A stretch of DNA of 64,000 bases from Xenoacremonium recifei (lineage: Eukaryota; Ascomycota; Sordariomycetes; Hypocreales; Nectriaceae), in contig WOFQ01000003.1 of assembly GCA_012184525.1 (NCBI GenBank), positions 1,302,001 through 1,366,000 on the forward strand, given 5' to 3'. Position 1 is the first letter of the stretch, and each line of letters opens with the position of its first letter. The notes under the pieces were generated by a model that was not told where the DNA came from, ran no database searches, and saw only the letters and a list, made by a program, of their open reading frames with translations. The position numbers and the translations under genes were made by a program. Of this stretch, positions 44,369 to 55,899 are shown one piece after another.

Positions 44369-45916
44369 TCTTAATCATCTGGGCAAATGATGGCGGGGTG
44401 GCATGCATACAGGCGCACCGGAGAATTGGGAATGGGGTTCTGATCTCGTCAGACTGTATGATATTTAGCGAGTGACGGTACTACTTTCAGATCTTTGGTG
44501 ATCTAAGGGGCCCAACCGCCAAGCGAAAAATTCAATCATGTGTTGAACACCATAGACTTGATTCTCGTTCGTGATCTTCAGATGATTTGACGACCATCCC
44601 CTAACCATGGGGGGCATTAAGCGCATGAACGGATGTAACGAAATAGGCATCAATGTGACAGAAGTCCCTTAAGGGCTCCTTCTGCTCTTACTAATGAGCG
44701 TGGATACAACCTCATGATAGTCAACTAGATGAGCCACACCGCGCCCTGTCATTCCGTTCTACGAGACAAGCGGCAAGTGGAAGCCGATTTAATACACCTA
44801 ATTGTACCAAAGGACCTACGCTTACACGTAGCTTGTGTACTTTACATAGACTACGTTCAGCCTCGAGATACTAAATCTCCAATGTCCCTTCTAGGTCGAG
44901 GTTAGCGGCAAGCCACGTGCGGTTATTGTGGCAGCCGAGAAGTCTGACCAAGCGCTTGGTCAAGCATCCGTGAGGCTGAGGCTGAGCAAGAACCGAGCAT
45001 CTGATATGGCATAGGGCTGGACGGATTGGCTGAGGTGCATCGGATCTCCGCCTCGCGGGTGTAGGCGAGGCGGAGGATGCATCCTGGCGCTGGGCGTTTT
45101 TATGATTTAGGGCTTTTGGACGTCGAGACGCCCTGCTTACGATGGAAGAGATGGCGGCTGACAAGATACAGAGTAGAGCGTGGGATGGTCAGCGGCTGGG
45201 AGGGTGAGGTCCTATCAGGCCCATCCGTCAGGGGCACCCTGGGGAGGGTTGGGGAACGTGGCTGATGTCAGACTGCTGGTTGATGGATAGATGTCCAGGG
45301 CTGCACAGACAGACAATACGGTGCCTGGCATTGGAAGAGGCTAATCAGCTCCTGGCGGGGCCGGCTGGCGATGACGATGCTGTTGGTGATATTAATGGAT
45401 CGACGGAGTATTATTGATTGCCATCCATGGCAGCTAACGGCGGGCGGTGATGATGCGAGATGTGAGATGCGGAAGCCACGCCGTCCGGGAGATTCGGGGT
45501 CCATGATGGATGCGTGATAGCGGCTGCAGTGTCCCAAGGTGAACAGCAGTGGAAAAAAAAAAGCCCCGGCTGGAAAACCATGGAATGCTGCTAGAGACAT
45601 TCTCCGGAAACTAGTCGAGAGGATGCTATTCTTGGACGCTGTTAGGGGACGGCATTAGGGGGGGCAATGAGGCTGTGAAGGCCTCCCCGGGGCGATCTGG
45701 CGTCATGTTCCAGGTTGGTTGGGGACGCTCGTGGGCGTGATTAGTGGATTAGCCGGGTCTCAATCGTCGCGGCGCCCCTGGATTTTGGCTTTAGCGGCAG
45801 CGACCCCCTGAAGGGTTCCATCGCAGAGGGCCCGGGCGGTTGAGCGAGCCGACGTCTTTGGATCCCGGGGCAACCAGTCGGATGGCGTTTGCACCTCAAC
45901 TCAGAACAGCAGCATT

Positions 45917-45937
45917 GCATGGCATGGCATGGCATGG
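45917..45937. repeat. GGCAT pentanucleotide repeat
   Basis: Three full GGCAT units flanked by partial ones. Intergenic microsatellite. Confidence 0.85.
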
Positions 45938-46580
45938 ATGGGGACCAATGCCGAGCGCAGGGGCAGCCGATCAGCCAGGGGCAATACGAAGGGCGGACGA
46001 TAACGGCCATGCCAGAGGACCTCGTATGCGTAGAGCCTCAGCAGCGACTATTAGTTTCTGAGCAATGCGGCAGGTTGGCGGCGGGCGTGTTTCGGGGCCG
46101 GGACTGTGGCGTCGGGACAGCCGTGGATGGACAGGCAGGACGGGAATGTTTCTGATGACGCATTTAGACCTCTAGCTCTCAATGCGTGACGGGCGGCTGC
46201 TGGGCACGGACAGGTGTTCTGTTGATGGATGCTCCTTGGCAAGATCATGGGACAGCGATAGAGGGAACAAAGCAGCCACAGGCACCTACCCTGACGCCAC
46301 AGTTTTCTGTTGAGCGAATCCTGTGTTGCCTCCTGTTTCGAGTGAAGTGGTCCTGCTGTTTGCCAGAGTCCATGATCTGGCTAGATCGAGACGAAAGGGC
46401 GAGCCTGGCCTGCTTTCGGTCTGGCTGGGCGTGCGTTGCTGTGACGAGGGCTGTGGGTGTGGAAAGCTTAAGTCGTTGTTGATGCCCTAAAGTGTACTTG
46501 TTCTGTAGCCTCGCTCGTACTCTTTTAGTCCATCCGTAGGTCATGAGCGTTAGAGTTCTGGAAGAGGGGCATCGCTTGGG

Positions 46581-46596
46581 GAACGAACGAACGAAC
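46581..46596. repeat. GAAC tetranucleotide repeat
   Basis: Four GAAC units in the GFA1 upstream region. Confidence 0.85.
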
Positions 46597-47250
46597 GGCG
46601 GATCAACAACGCTCGCCCAACGGTCAGGAACCACAAACAAAACACAGCAGACGATCTGCTATCAACATAAAACATGCGGTGTATCATGAGGCAGGCAGGC
46701 GGAAGATTACCGACAACAAAGAAAACAGCATGAGCAATCAATCGAACACGGTTGACAGCTCGTCACAACCAAGCCCACCTCACCATGGGATGGCTGCCAG
46801 CAGGAACTGCCCCGCCCCGAACAAGCCTCCCATCAGCACCTCAACTGCCCTGAAGAGAGCTGTCCCGCCCCTCCAGCCAGTCACCTCTTAGTTCCTGGCC
46901 GTGCTGATGAGCTAAACGGCCTTTCTCCACCGAAGCTGAGAGAGAGTCCGACCGGGGGGTCGCTACAAGTCGCCATGGGCCATGGGCGGGCAGGAGTGGA
47001 GGGTCTCGCTTTCTGCCCGCCCAAGCCAAGCCTCGCTCCTGCCGTGCTTGAAACCTGGAAGTACATATAACAACATCCTGCCCCCGACCGACTTCTCGCT
47101 CCTCTCCCAGCCATTCCCATCCTCCATCTTGCTTCCGTGATACCCCTCCCGATCTCCGTCGCTCGACGACCCTCTCGCTTCTTCTCCCGTTTTTGATCTT
47201 GCTTTTTCTTCTTCCCTTCCGTACGAATCGCAGCCTGAGAGTCCGGCACC

Positions 47251-49998
47251 ATGTGGTAAGCTCTCGCCGTCACCGCCCCGCCAGCTCTCTGCTCTGGCAT
47301 TCTGCCTCCCCCGCCGCAGCTCCCCCCCAACACGCCCGACCGCCTCTGAATAACTTCGTCCATGGCTCTGTTCCCTCGGGAAGCGAAGCGACGAGCCTAA
47401 GCTACTGAGAGATGCGAATATTGGACAAGAATCAAGGCTCTGGCGGGCGTGTTCGGGTTGGGGACCGAGCCAATTGCTGGTGGCAGACCGTTCTTTTGAC
47501 AGCTTGCTGACTGGTGCTTTCTATGCAGTGGCATTTTCGGATACATCAACTACCTGGTGGAAAAGGACCGCAAGTTCATTCTCGATACTCTTCTGAACGG
47601 TCAGTACTTCCTCCTCGCCTGCTGGCTCTGAAGGCCGAGATCATCACAGTTTGATCTTTTGTCTGGCCTTTGTCCCTCTGCCCCCCTTCATCACAGCTCG
47701 GCCGCCCGCCCCGCCCCGCTCCCAGCTCAGCGGTGCTCGTTGGATCGCGGATGGTGGGACTTGAAACGCAAGCGCAAGCCATGCTGACATGACGGTTCGC
47801 TCCAGGTCTCTCCCGTCTTGAGTACCGCGGATATGACTCGGCTGGTCTAGCCATCGACGGTGACAAGAAGAAGGAGGTCCTTGCCTTCAAGGAGGTAGGC
47901 AAGGTCGCCAAGCTCCGAAAGCTCATCGACGAGTCCGACGTGGACCTCGAGAAGGTCTTCGATTCACATGCTGGTATTGCCCACACTCGATGGGCTACTC
48001 ACGGCCCCCCCTCCACCGTCAACTGCCACCCTCACCGGTAAGCTTCTAGCCCACCCTTTTCTCGCCGAGATGGCTGCGCAATCGCCTCCGGGAACGTCTC
48101 ATAGGCTTCGTGTGCTGACGCGGACCCCTCTAACAGCTCTGACCCCACCTGGGAGTTCACCGTCGTGCACAATGGTATCATCACCAACTACAAGGAGTTG
48201 AAGACGCTCCTCACCAGCAAGGGCTTCAAGTTTGAGACCGAGACCGACACCGAGTGCATTGCCAAGCTCGCCAAGTACCTCCACGACCAGCACCCCAACA
48301 TTGGCTTCACCGACCTGGCCAAGGCCGTTATTCAGGAGCTCGAGGGTGCCTACGGTCTTCTCATCAAGTCCGTCCACTACCCCCATGAGGTCATTGCTGC
48401 CCGAAAGGGTTCGCCCCTCGTTATCGGTGTCAAGACCTCTCGTCGCATGAAGGTCGACTTCGTCGATGTCGAGTATGCCGACGAGAACGCTGCTCTCCCC
48501 GCCGAGGCCGCTTCCCAGAATGTCGCTCTCAAGAAGAACGCCACCGACTTCCTCTCCCCCAACAGCGGCCTCCTGGGCGCTCCCGACAAGTCGCTGCTGC
48601 ACCGCTCGCAGTCGCGCGCCTTCATGACCGACGATGGCATGCCCATGCCCACCGAGTTCTTCCTCTCCTCTGACCCCTCGGCCATTGTTGAGCACACCAA
48701 GAAGGTTATGTACCTTGAGGATGATGACATTGCCCACATCCACGAGGGCTCGCTGAACATTCACCGCCTTAAGAAGGCTGATGGCAGCTCCAACGTCCGA
48801 ACCATCCAGACCCTCGAGCTGGAGCTCCAGGAGATCATGAAGGGCAAGTTCGACCACTTCATGCAGAAGGAGATTTTCGAGCAGCCCGAGTCGGTTGTCA
48901 ACACCATGCGAGGTCGTCTCGACAGTGCTAACAAGACTGTCACCCTTGGTGGTCTCCGCTCGTACATCTCGACGATTCGCCGATGCCGCCGCATCATTTT
49001 CATTGCTTGCGGTACTAGCTACCACTCGTGCATGGCTGTTCGAGGCATCTTTGAGGAGTTGGCTGAGATCCCCATCGCTGTGGAGCTGGCCTCCGATTTC
49101 CTCGACCGACAGGCCCCTGTCTTCCGAGACGACACCTGCGTCTTCGTCTCCCAGTCTGGTGAGACGGCCGATTCCCTTATGGCTCTGCGATACTGCTTGG
49201 AGCGTGGTGCCCTGACCGTTGGTATTGTCAACGTTGTCGGTTCCTCTATCTCGCTCCTCACCCACTGTGGTGTTCACATCAACGCTGGTCCCGAGATCGG
49301 TGTCGCCTCCACCAAGGCCTACACCTCGCAGTTCATCGCCATGGTCATGTTTGCCCTGTCCCTTAGTGAGGACCGGGCTTCCAAGAAGGCCCGACGAGAG
49401 GAGATCATGGAGGGTCTGTCTCACATTTCTGACCAGATTCGATCGATCCTCGAGCTCGACAGCTCCATCAAGGAGCTCTGCCAGAAGGTGTTCAAGGACC
49501 AGAAGTCGCTCCTCCTGCTCGGCCGAGGCAGCCAGTTCTCTACCGCTCTTGAGGGTGCCCTCAAGATCAAGGAGATTTCGTATCTCCACTGCGAGGCTGT
49601 CATGTCTGGTGAGCTGAAGCACGGTGTTCTCGCTCTCGTCGACGAGAACCTTCCCATCATCATGATCCTCACCCGGGATGACTTGTTCAAGAAGTCTCTC
49701 AATGCCTACCAGCAGGGTATGTTTTGTCTCCTCATTCTTTGTTATTGAAATAATTATTCAGCTAACATGTAATCTAGTCATTGCTCGTGGTGGCAAGCCC
49801 ATTGTCATCTGCAACCCCGCTGACGAGGAGTTTAAGGCCTCCGAGGCTGAGAAGATTGAGATCCCCAAGACGGTTGACTGTCTCCAGGGTCTCCTGAACG
49901 TCATTCCCCTGCAGCTCATTGCCTACTGGCTCGCGGTCCTCGAGGGCCTCAACGTCGACTTCCCTCGTAACCTGGCCAAGTCGGTCACTGTCGAGTAA
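47251..49998 (+). CDS. GFA1: Glutamine:fructose-6-phosphate amidotransferase (GFA1)
   Basis: Five exons (47251-47255, 47529-47599, 47806-48037, 48137-49716, 49778-49998) give 702 residues. It makes glucosamine-6-phosphate, the committed step to UDP-GlcNAc and chitin. Exon 1 has only five coding bases, so the codon of catalytic Cys2 is interrupted by the 273-nt first intron. The glutaminase domain (M-C-GIFGY, LEYRGYDSAGLAIDG, GIAHTRWATHG) is followed by the fungal insert with a Ser-rich segment (LHRSQSRAFMTDD), where regulation by phosphorylation is known in yeast. Two SIS isomerase domains come next (ACGTSYHSCMAVRG, VFVSQSGETADSL, GVASTKAYTSQF, LLLLGRGSQFSTALEGALKIKE). The protein ends in NLAKSVTVE, the near-invariant GFA tail. 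The opposite-strand 507-codon frame is a shadow. Confidence 0.97.
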
Positions 49999-50718
49999 AG
50001 CGGTGCCTCTGTGTCAAGGAACTCGCTTGATGTAAAGAAAAATGGTATCGTGCTTTGCCTTGCTTTGCTTTACTACGGATGACCGGCAACCTGGCGTGCT
50101 GGATGCGTTGGACTTATGACTTGTTTGGAGTTGGCATTGAAACAAAATTCGGTCTCGCACGTGTGCGAGATCTTGTGATGGGATAATGGGATTTGCTTAT
50201 CTGTCAGTATCTGGGTAGAGCAAGAAGGGGGGAGGACTTGGAACGGGCCGAGTACAGTACATTTTGGTACAGGTATGGATGATAAACAGGAAGGCTATTG
50301 CCCTGGTTATGGTAGATTGGAGGCGGCTTTTAGGGCTGTCCCTCCCGTACAGAGACGACACTGCCGTTAATATCGGAAGTTGACTTATGAGTTACTGCCT
50401 GTCAAGAAAATAAGAATGATTTCGCTGAACTGAATTAAGCATTGGGAAAGTCTTGGTCGTGTGATTTGTGTGTCTATTGTTACAATTGCTCTATTCTCCG
50501 CCCTGATATGTCATCCACGGGGATCTTGCCGTGGCCACATGTTGTTTTCGGAGGAAATCGACTTCTTTCACCAACCACACCTGTCCGTAGCTAGCTTGAT
50601 TGATCTTTTGCACGACGCTCGACTTCATTCGTGAAAAGGCCAGCTAATATCTTGGTAATTATGACACTCGTTACGCCAAATCACTTGCCTATCCATCGCC
50701 ACGGCTCTCACTCCCCGT
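49999..50718. other. Convergent 3' region (GFA1 / PRE4)
   Basis: 720 bases between two stop codons. Short inverted sequence TCTCGCACGTGTGCGAGA at about 50153-50170 could form a hairpin in the GFA1 3' UTR. No gene was found. Confidence 0.5.
50153..50170. repeat. 18-bp perfect palindrome downstream of GFA1
   Basis: TCTCGCACGTGTGCGAGA is self-complementary and contains a CACGTG core. It lies about 155 bases after the GFA1 stop. It may be an RNA hairpin or a bHLH-type site; both are guesses. Confidence 0.55.
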
Positions 50719-51648
50719 CTAGACGGTCTGCGTGCCGTATCCCCTGATACGCTCGGCAAAGGCCCAGCTCTGAGACTCGAGCTTCTCATCTTCACTCAGC
50801 TCAACACCGTCCTTGGTCACGATGGCGAGCGAGTACGAGTCCAAGCTGCGAGCATCGCGGTAGAACAGCACCTTCATACACTCCTTGATGATCTTGACAG
50901 CCTCGTCCTTGTCGAGTTTGCGGGCGCTCTCCTCATCGGGGACATAGCGACGCATGATGGGCTGGGCGAGCATGGCGCCAAAGCCGGTGGCGAGGGAGGG
51001 CGCAGAGTAGGTGCTGCCGAGGAGGTCGGCGGCGGCGAGGAAGGGCTCGTCCTTGTCGTCGAGGCCGGCGACGAGGACGTGGTTCCAGAGCGGGTCGAAC
51101 TTGGAGCGGCGGCGGTACAGCAGCTTAGCGAGGTAGTTGTGCAGGTTTGCGGCGTTGAGGCGGTCTTCGGAGGGCGAGGAGTAGGCCTCTTTGAGAGAGA
51201 GGTCGGTCAGGTGGCGGTTGAGGTACTGCATGTCGGAGACGTCGCCGCTGAAGCCGACAACGGAGGAGTTGGCGAAGGGACGGAGACGCTTGACGTCGGT
51301 GAAGCGGGCGAGGGAGCCGTAGGAGGCTGCGAGAGATCAAATTAGTTTAGTTGTTGTTGGGAGTTGAGGGCATCGTGGAGGCGGGGACGCACCTAGGTTG
51401 TCGGCGGCCAGGACAACGCCGTCGCGGTACTTGATGCCGATGACGGACGTGCCGGTGACGATGGGCTGCTGGGTGGCCTGCTTGGGGCCGTGGTTGTCGT
51501 GCGTGAAGGAGGCATCGTAGGCGCCGTAGACGTCGTCGCGGGGCTGCATTGGGTGTTAGAAGTCAAGAGTCGAGATGCTTGTCATGATGGGCCATGACTG
51601 GGGAGAAGCAAGACGTACACGGCCCCAGGCCTGAGGGCGGTGATCCAT
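50719..51648 (-). CDS. PRE4: 20S proteasome subunit beta7 (PRE4)
   Basis: Three exons (51648-51619, 51543-51393, 51326-50719) give 262 residues. Beta7 is a non-catalytic core-particle subunit that shapes the caspase-like site and locks the two half-proteasomes with its C-terminal tail. The propeptide start MDHRPQAWGRPRDDVYG is followed by the conserved KQATQQPIVTGTSVIGIKY; maturation at TQQPI is known for the yeast protein. DGVVLAADNLASYGSLARF and FSGDVSDMQYLNRHL are family blocks. The first exon codes for just ten residues. All three junctions keep frame and rebuild the conserved blocks. It is divergent from the HMG-box gene and convergent with GFA1. Confidence 0.93.
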
Positions 51649-52224
51649 GATCGGTTGTGTAGATGTGGGTGTGGCTGGAGGAAGACGAGGAAGCTCGGCG
51701 TCGGGAAGGAATTCGCGAGCGTCGGTGGTGGTGGTGATGAAGTCGGTGATGTCGTAGGCGTTGATGGTAGCTGGAGGTTGCTGGCTGGAGGCTGCTGCTC
51801 CATCGCGCGTCCACTGGCAGCCTGCGCCTGCGCTCAGCAGAACGTCAGCGGGTTAGGTAAGCGGACTGTGGTTTGCTGATTGGCTGGATTCAGGAGCTGA
51901 GGGAGCTTGAGCTCCTTGCATGGCTAAGTAGCAGTACTTAACCAAGGGCGGAACTAGTGTGCGACTAAAAGTAGCGAGTACTCTCCCTCGACAGCTCCTC
52001 ATCCGGCAGTCATGGTCAGTCCAGTTCCAGTTCCTCGTCAACACCATCTTAAGGCAGGGCAGACCATTTCCTCCGCATAAATCCCCAATTCCAGCCCCCC
52101 TCCAATCTGCAGACGAACCCTCCCCACGTCTGACGCTGCCGCCATTGCTTGCTCTGCCGCTCTTTATCGTTCTCGACGCAACCACACCTTGTTACCAGCT
52201 CGGCTTATTACACGACCGATCGCC
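51649..52224. other. Divergent promoter (PRE4 / HMG-box gene)
   Basis: 576 bases between divergent starts. I looked for the yeast proteasome element GGTGGCAAA and did not find it. No gene was seen. Confidence 0.5.
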
Positions 52225-53256
52225 ATGCTCACGTCCTCAGGCCGGGCTGTTGCCCGCCGCATCCCCCTCGCGCGGCCAGCCGCCGGGCCCTTCCAATTGT
52301 TCGCCCAGCCACTGGCCTTGCGTCCCGCGCGCCCCCTGAGCGTGTCTGCGCGCCTGCTGTTCGCCGCCGACGGTCCTAAGAAGAAGACGACGACTACCAA
52401 GAAGGCGGACACCGGCCGTCTCAAGGCGCAGAAGACGCAGGCCAAGCGGCTGCTCAAGCTGCCCCTGACACCCGAGGAGAAGGCGCAGGCTAAGGAGAAG
52501 AAGCGCGTGGAGAGGGAGAAGGCGGAGCTGCGCCAGTTGAAGAAGATGGCCCTGTTGGATAGTGAGCCGGAGACGTCGCCCAACACGGCCTGGACGCTGT
52601 TCGTGCAGCAGAAGACGAAGGGTGTGGTGAGGCCGGAGCTGGGCAACTTCACGCAGCAGGTGGCCACTGACTACAACAACCTGTCTGCGGCGGAGAAGGA
52701 GGTATGAAGATGAAACCCCTGACTGGTGAAGACCTCAACTGACCGCATTCAGGAACTCGACAACCTTGCCGCGGCCAACCGCACTGCCCACGCCGACGCC
52801 TACAAGGCCTGGGTCGAGTCGCACCCCGTCGAAGAGACATATCTCGCCAACACAGCCCGCCGCGCCCTCAAAGCCCGCACAAACAAGTTCATCAAGCTAA
52901 TCACCGACGAGCGCTTCCCCAAGCCCGCGCGCAACGCGTACATCCAGTACTCGCAAGAGCGCCTGCGCGCCGACCGCGAGAACGGAACCTCCCGCAGCAG
53001 CGCCGAGCGCCGCTCCTTCGTGCGCGACATCTCCGACGCGTGGAAGAACCTGAGCGATGCCGAGAAGCGGCCCTACCAGGACATGGCGGCGTCCGAGGAC
53101 GCTATCTACCGACCCGCGATCAATGCGCTGAAGGAGCGCGTTAAGGAGATCCGCAAGGAGATGAAGGATGAGATTCGTGCGGCGGAGAGGGAGAAGAAGG
53201 AGGCGAAGAGGCTGCAGAAGAATGATCGGAGGAGGACGAAGAAGTCGGATGAATAA
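52225..53256 (+). CDS. Mitochondrial HMG-box DNA-binding protein (ABF2/mtHMG type)
   Basis: Two exons (52225-52701, 52753-53256) give 326 residues. The N-terminus (MLTSSGRAVARRIPLARP, then PLALRPARPLSVSARLLF) is rich in Arg/Ser/Ala and lacks acids, a typical mitochondrial presequence. A lysine-rich helical region follows. A first, divergent HMG-like box (TSPNTAWTLFVQQKTKG ... YNNLSAAEKEELD) spans the intron. A second HMG box is clearer: FPKPARNAYIQYSQERL ... FVRDISDAWKNLSDAEKRPYQDMA. The tail is a basic coiled coil. This two-box plan matches mitochondrial nucleoid packaging proteins such as Abf2 and Aspergillus HmbB. A nuclear role is possible but less likely given the presequence. The ATG at 52225 is the first in the frame. 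Confidence 0.85.
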
Positions 53257-53816
53257 GGAATAGGGGTTTCAAAAGAGGGGTGAAGGGATATTGATGTTGA
53301 ACCTTCGAAGAAAATCTGTGGCTCCAAGTAGGGAGCTATGGAAACTTTGAATTGTACACATATGTAGGGTGCTGAGAGGGTATCGCTCGGAGGTGGAGGG
53401 TTTCTTTTGTCACAGGTTGAGGCATGTTTTGTTCGGTCAATGTGTGCTTGTGCTCGGTGTATCGTGTATTGTACTATATCAGTCTCCAAGAGGGCGGTTT
53501 GCAAAGGTTCAATCTGCGATTCTACTCCATTGATCTTCTGTCATAGATGAACAAGTGGACTTTGAGTGAAAATGTGGTGTTGATATCGTCATCTCGTGTA
53601 TCTTGATATATCTATCCTGAGGAGGCCCATCCAATGCACTCGAGTTTCCCAACCATCGACGCCTTTGTAATGCTGCCCCCAAGTATAATCCTGAGAATGC
53701 ACCGCCTCCAATGCACCGTTTCCAAGGCGTGTCGTTTATATAAATGCGCCTCAAACCAAGCCCACTATCCAAAAATAAAGATCAAATCCAAACTCCCCCA
53801 GTTATCATACTAACCC
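53257..53816. other. Convergent 3' region
   Basis: 560 bases between the HMG-box stop and the orphan gene stop. No gene or repeat was seen. Confidence 0.5.
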
Positions 53817-55238
53817 CTATTTCTTGTAGGGTGGGATTTCGACCACCAACTTTCCCTCTGCGTCGTACCATCCAGCCCCCGTAGTCTTGAGATTGCGATT
53901 ACTGGCCACATACAAGAGCAAATAGGTATGTTTAGCCACATGGCCCCAGCTATACAGACGGATCCAATCGTGATCCTCACCGCGGCGACACCAAGTGCCC
54001 CAGCCAGCGAAACCGCCCTGCAAATAATTGCTGAGAAACACCCACGCATTGGCGCGGCTCTCGGTGCTCCAGGACGTGCAGTCGAGCAGCCAGTAGCCGC
54101 GTTCGAAAGGGTCGAGCTCGCGCTTCGCTTCGGGGCGGTAGCGGGAGGAGAGGTCCTGGGCGAGTTTGGAGAACTTGGGCGTGACCATGTCTTCAGGGTC
54201 CATGTCGTCGACACCGACGGGCGGCGAAGCTGGGCGTATTTCCACGCTGTTGTCAAGCTTTTCGTGAGTTGGGGTGCTGGTCGAGGTGGTTGGGCCTGTA
54301 TCGCTGGAGCTCCTCACGAGGTCGCCAGGAGATATTGCAGATATCCTGCCTCGTTTGGTGAGTGGCGGTTCGGATTCTGCGCGAGGAGATCGGGCGGTTG
54401 ATGGAACACTGATTGCACTGCTTGAGATATGTGTGATGTCGAACAGTATGCCGCTTGAAGGAGGAATATCGTCATTGCCTTGATCCCTTTCTGGACTTTG
54501 GGTAATTCGAGGATCGTCTTCGGGGATGATAGGCGTAAAAGGAATGACACTGCCCGTATTGACGTAGACTGTCGTATCCTTGGACGGGGGCACATCTTGT
54601 GATGGAGGGACTAATGAGGATACAACTACCTCTTCAGAAGTCGAAGTCGAAGCCGATGCATTTCTCTTCCTGGGTGAGGGAGATGAAGGCGCTCTCCTTT
54701 TCCTTGGAGACGGAGATGGCGGAGTCTGAGACGGAGAACATCGGCTCATGCCACCAACATATCGCTGGAATATGCGCGACGGCGACACTGTGAGACGTCC
54801 TGATTCCGCCACAGGATACGAGTCGCTGATCTGGCTCGGCGGTTCACACCATGATGTCTGAGAGCCGCTGGCGCTGGGCTGCGAAGACGGGATGACTACA
54901 TCGCGGGGGAGAGCATGGAGGAGACGTGGAGATGACCGGTTGTCCAAGGCACTCTCGAAGCTGATGTCTTGTGAGTTGATTTCAAAAATCTGCAAGGGCG
55001 TGGAAGCGATGGCCTGGCGCGAGGACGGTTCAGGCGCTTGATCTCTCCCTGCTAGACTCGCTTGGTTCACGCGCCTGTTGCTATCATCATGACTCCGAAG
55101 CTGGATCTGCGTGCGCCTCTGTGGCCGAAAGTCCAGGTACGCTTGCGCAAGTTGACGAGAGAAGGCATCGTCGCTTGCCCTGCTTGCAGCCGTGATGTGA
55201 AGTAGGATCTCGGTGTTGTCAGCGGAGGGAGTGCTCAT
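53817..55238 (-). CDS. Orphan protein with conserved-looking C-terminal domain
   Basis: Intronless, 473 residues. I do not recognise it. About 360 residues are disordered, Ser/Pro-rich and low-complexity, with two repeated SPSPRKR-like patches (PSPSPRKRRAPSSPSPRKR) that look like nuclear localisation or CDK-target sequence. The last ~110 residues look folded: RYRPEAKRELDPFERGYWLL, then WSTESRANAWVFLSNYLQGG, a Trp/Gly-rich GWGTWCRRGEDHDWIRLYSWG, and HTYLLLYVASNRNLKTTGAGW. The frame stays open over 1.4 kb with good codon use, which supports a real gene. There is no signal peptide or membrane segment. A nuclear role is only inferred from the basic SP patches. Confidence 0.8.
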   Translation of the reverse strand: MSTPSADNTEILLHITAASRASDDAFSRQLAQAYLDFRPQRRTQIQLRSHDDSNRRVNQASLAGRDQAPEPSSRQAIASTPLQIFEINSQDISFESALDNRSSPRLLHALPRDVVIPSSQPSASGSQTSWCEPPSQISDSYPVAESGRLTVSPSRIFQRYVGGMSRCSPSQTPPSPSPRKRRAPSSPSPRKRNASASTSTSEEVVVSSLVPPSQDVPPSKDTTVYVNTGSVIPFTPIIPEDDPRITQSPERDQGNDDIPPSSGILFDITHISSSAISVPSTARSPRAESEPPLTKRGRISAISPGDLVRSSSDTGPTTSTSTPTHEKLDNSVEIRPASPPVGVDDMDPEDMVTPKFSKLAQDLSSRYRPEAKRELDPFERGYWLLDCTSWSTESRANAWVFLSNYLQGGFAGWGTWCRRGEDHDWIRLYSWGHVAKHTYLLLYVASNRNLKTTGAGWYDAEGKLVVEIPPYKK

Positions 55239-55899
55239 GATGGGTATGCCGTGTTTTGTAACAGCTCGACTGCATCGCGACAGGAGCCCAGTGAATGGGA
55301 GGGGGAGAGGCTGGAGAGAGCAAAGTGAGGCCGCGAGGGTGTCTAAATGTAAGAGGAGGAACCGTGAAGGTTGGCTCCTCTTTGTTCCTGAGGTAGGAAA
55401 GTTTAGGTAGCCATGTGGTCATTCATTCATGAAGTTTGGAGCTCATAGATAGGATAGGCAGTCGCAGCCACATTACTAGCCACAGGGTCCTGCCCACTCG
55501 CCTCGTGCGTGTCTCACTGGGGAAATCCGGCTGAATAAAGATGCTCAGATTGAGTATGATCTTTCGACCGGCGACGTAAACTTGACCTCCTTTCAAAAAT
55601 GAGACAGAAATTCCAATTCAAATTAATACAGTTCCCAACATACCCTCTCGACCATGTTGAAGAATCGCAACGGCACAATGATGGGCAAGGTACATGTATT
55701 ACTTAAAGTTCTGCACCAGCCACAGGGGCGTCCCGCTGGGTAAAGTGCAGGTACGAATACGACTTTACCCCAGAAAGTACGGATCTAAGCGGGCTGTCTG
55801 TCAACGACGAGGCCTCGCCAATTCTCTCGGTCCCTCTTCACACCGCGCCAACTTCAACTTCCCTCGTTGCCCGTCTCCGACCCTCGCCCAGAATCCGCA
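55239..55899. other. Divergent promoter (orphan / ERG26)
   Basis: 661 bases between divergent starts. A 29-codon upstream ORF (55654-55743) precedes ERG26. GTCGTATTCG on the minus strand near 55752 partly resembles the yeast sterol element TCGTATA, but it is not exact. Confidence 0.5.
55654..55743 (+). other. Possible upstream ORF of ERG26
   Basis: An ATG at 55654 opens a 29-codon frame ending TAA at 55743, 156 bases before the ERG26 ATG. It is meaningful only if transcription starts upstream of it. Confidence 0.3.

Larger units (their letters stand above)
44369..47250. other. Long GFA1 upstream region
   Basis: 2.9 kb between the RPT4 stop and the GFA1 start. It contains simple repeats at 45917-45937 and 46581-46596. 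The last ~200 bases before GFA1 are strongly pyrimidine-rich on the plus strand, as expected for its leader. No ORF resembles a known protein. Confidence 0.55.

Noticed and set aside
48099..49622. 507-codon minus-strand ORF opposite GFA1
   Set aside because: It is a mirror of the highly biased GFA1 coding frame, low in complexity (Leu/Val/Gly/Asp) with no domain; the plus-strand gene explains it.
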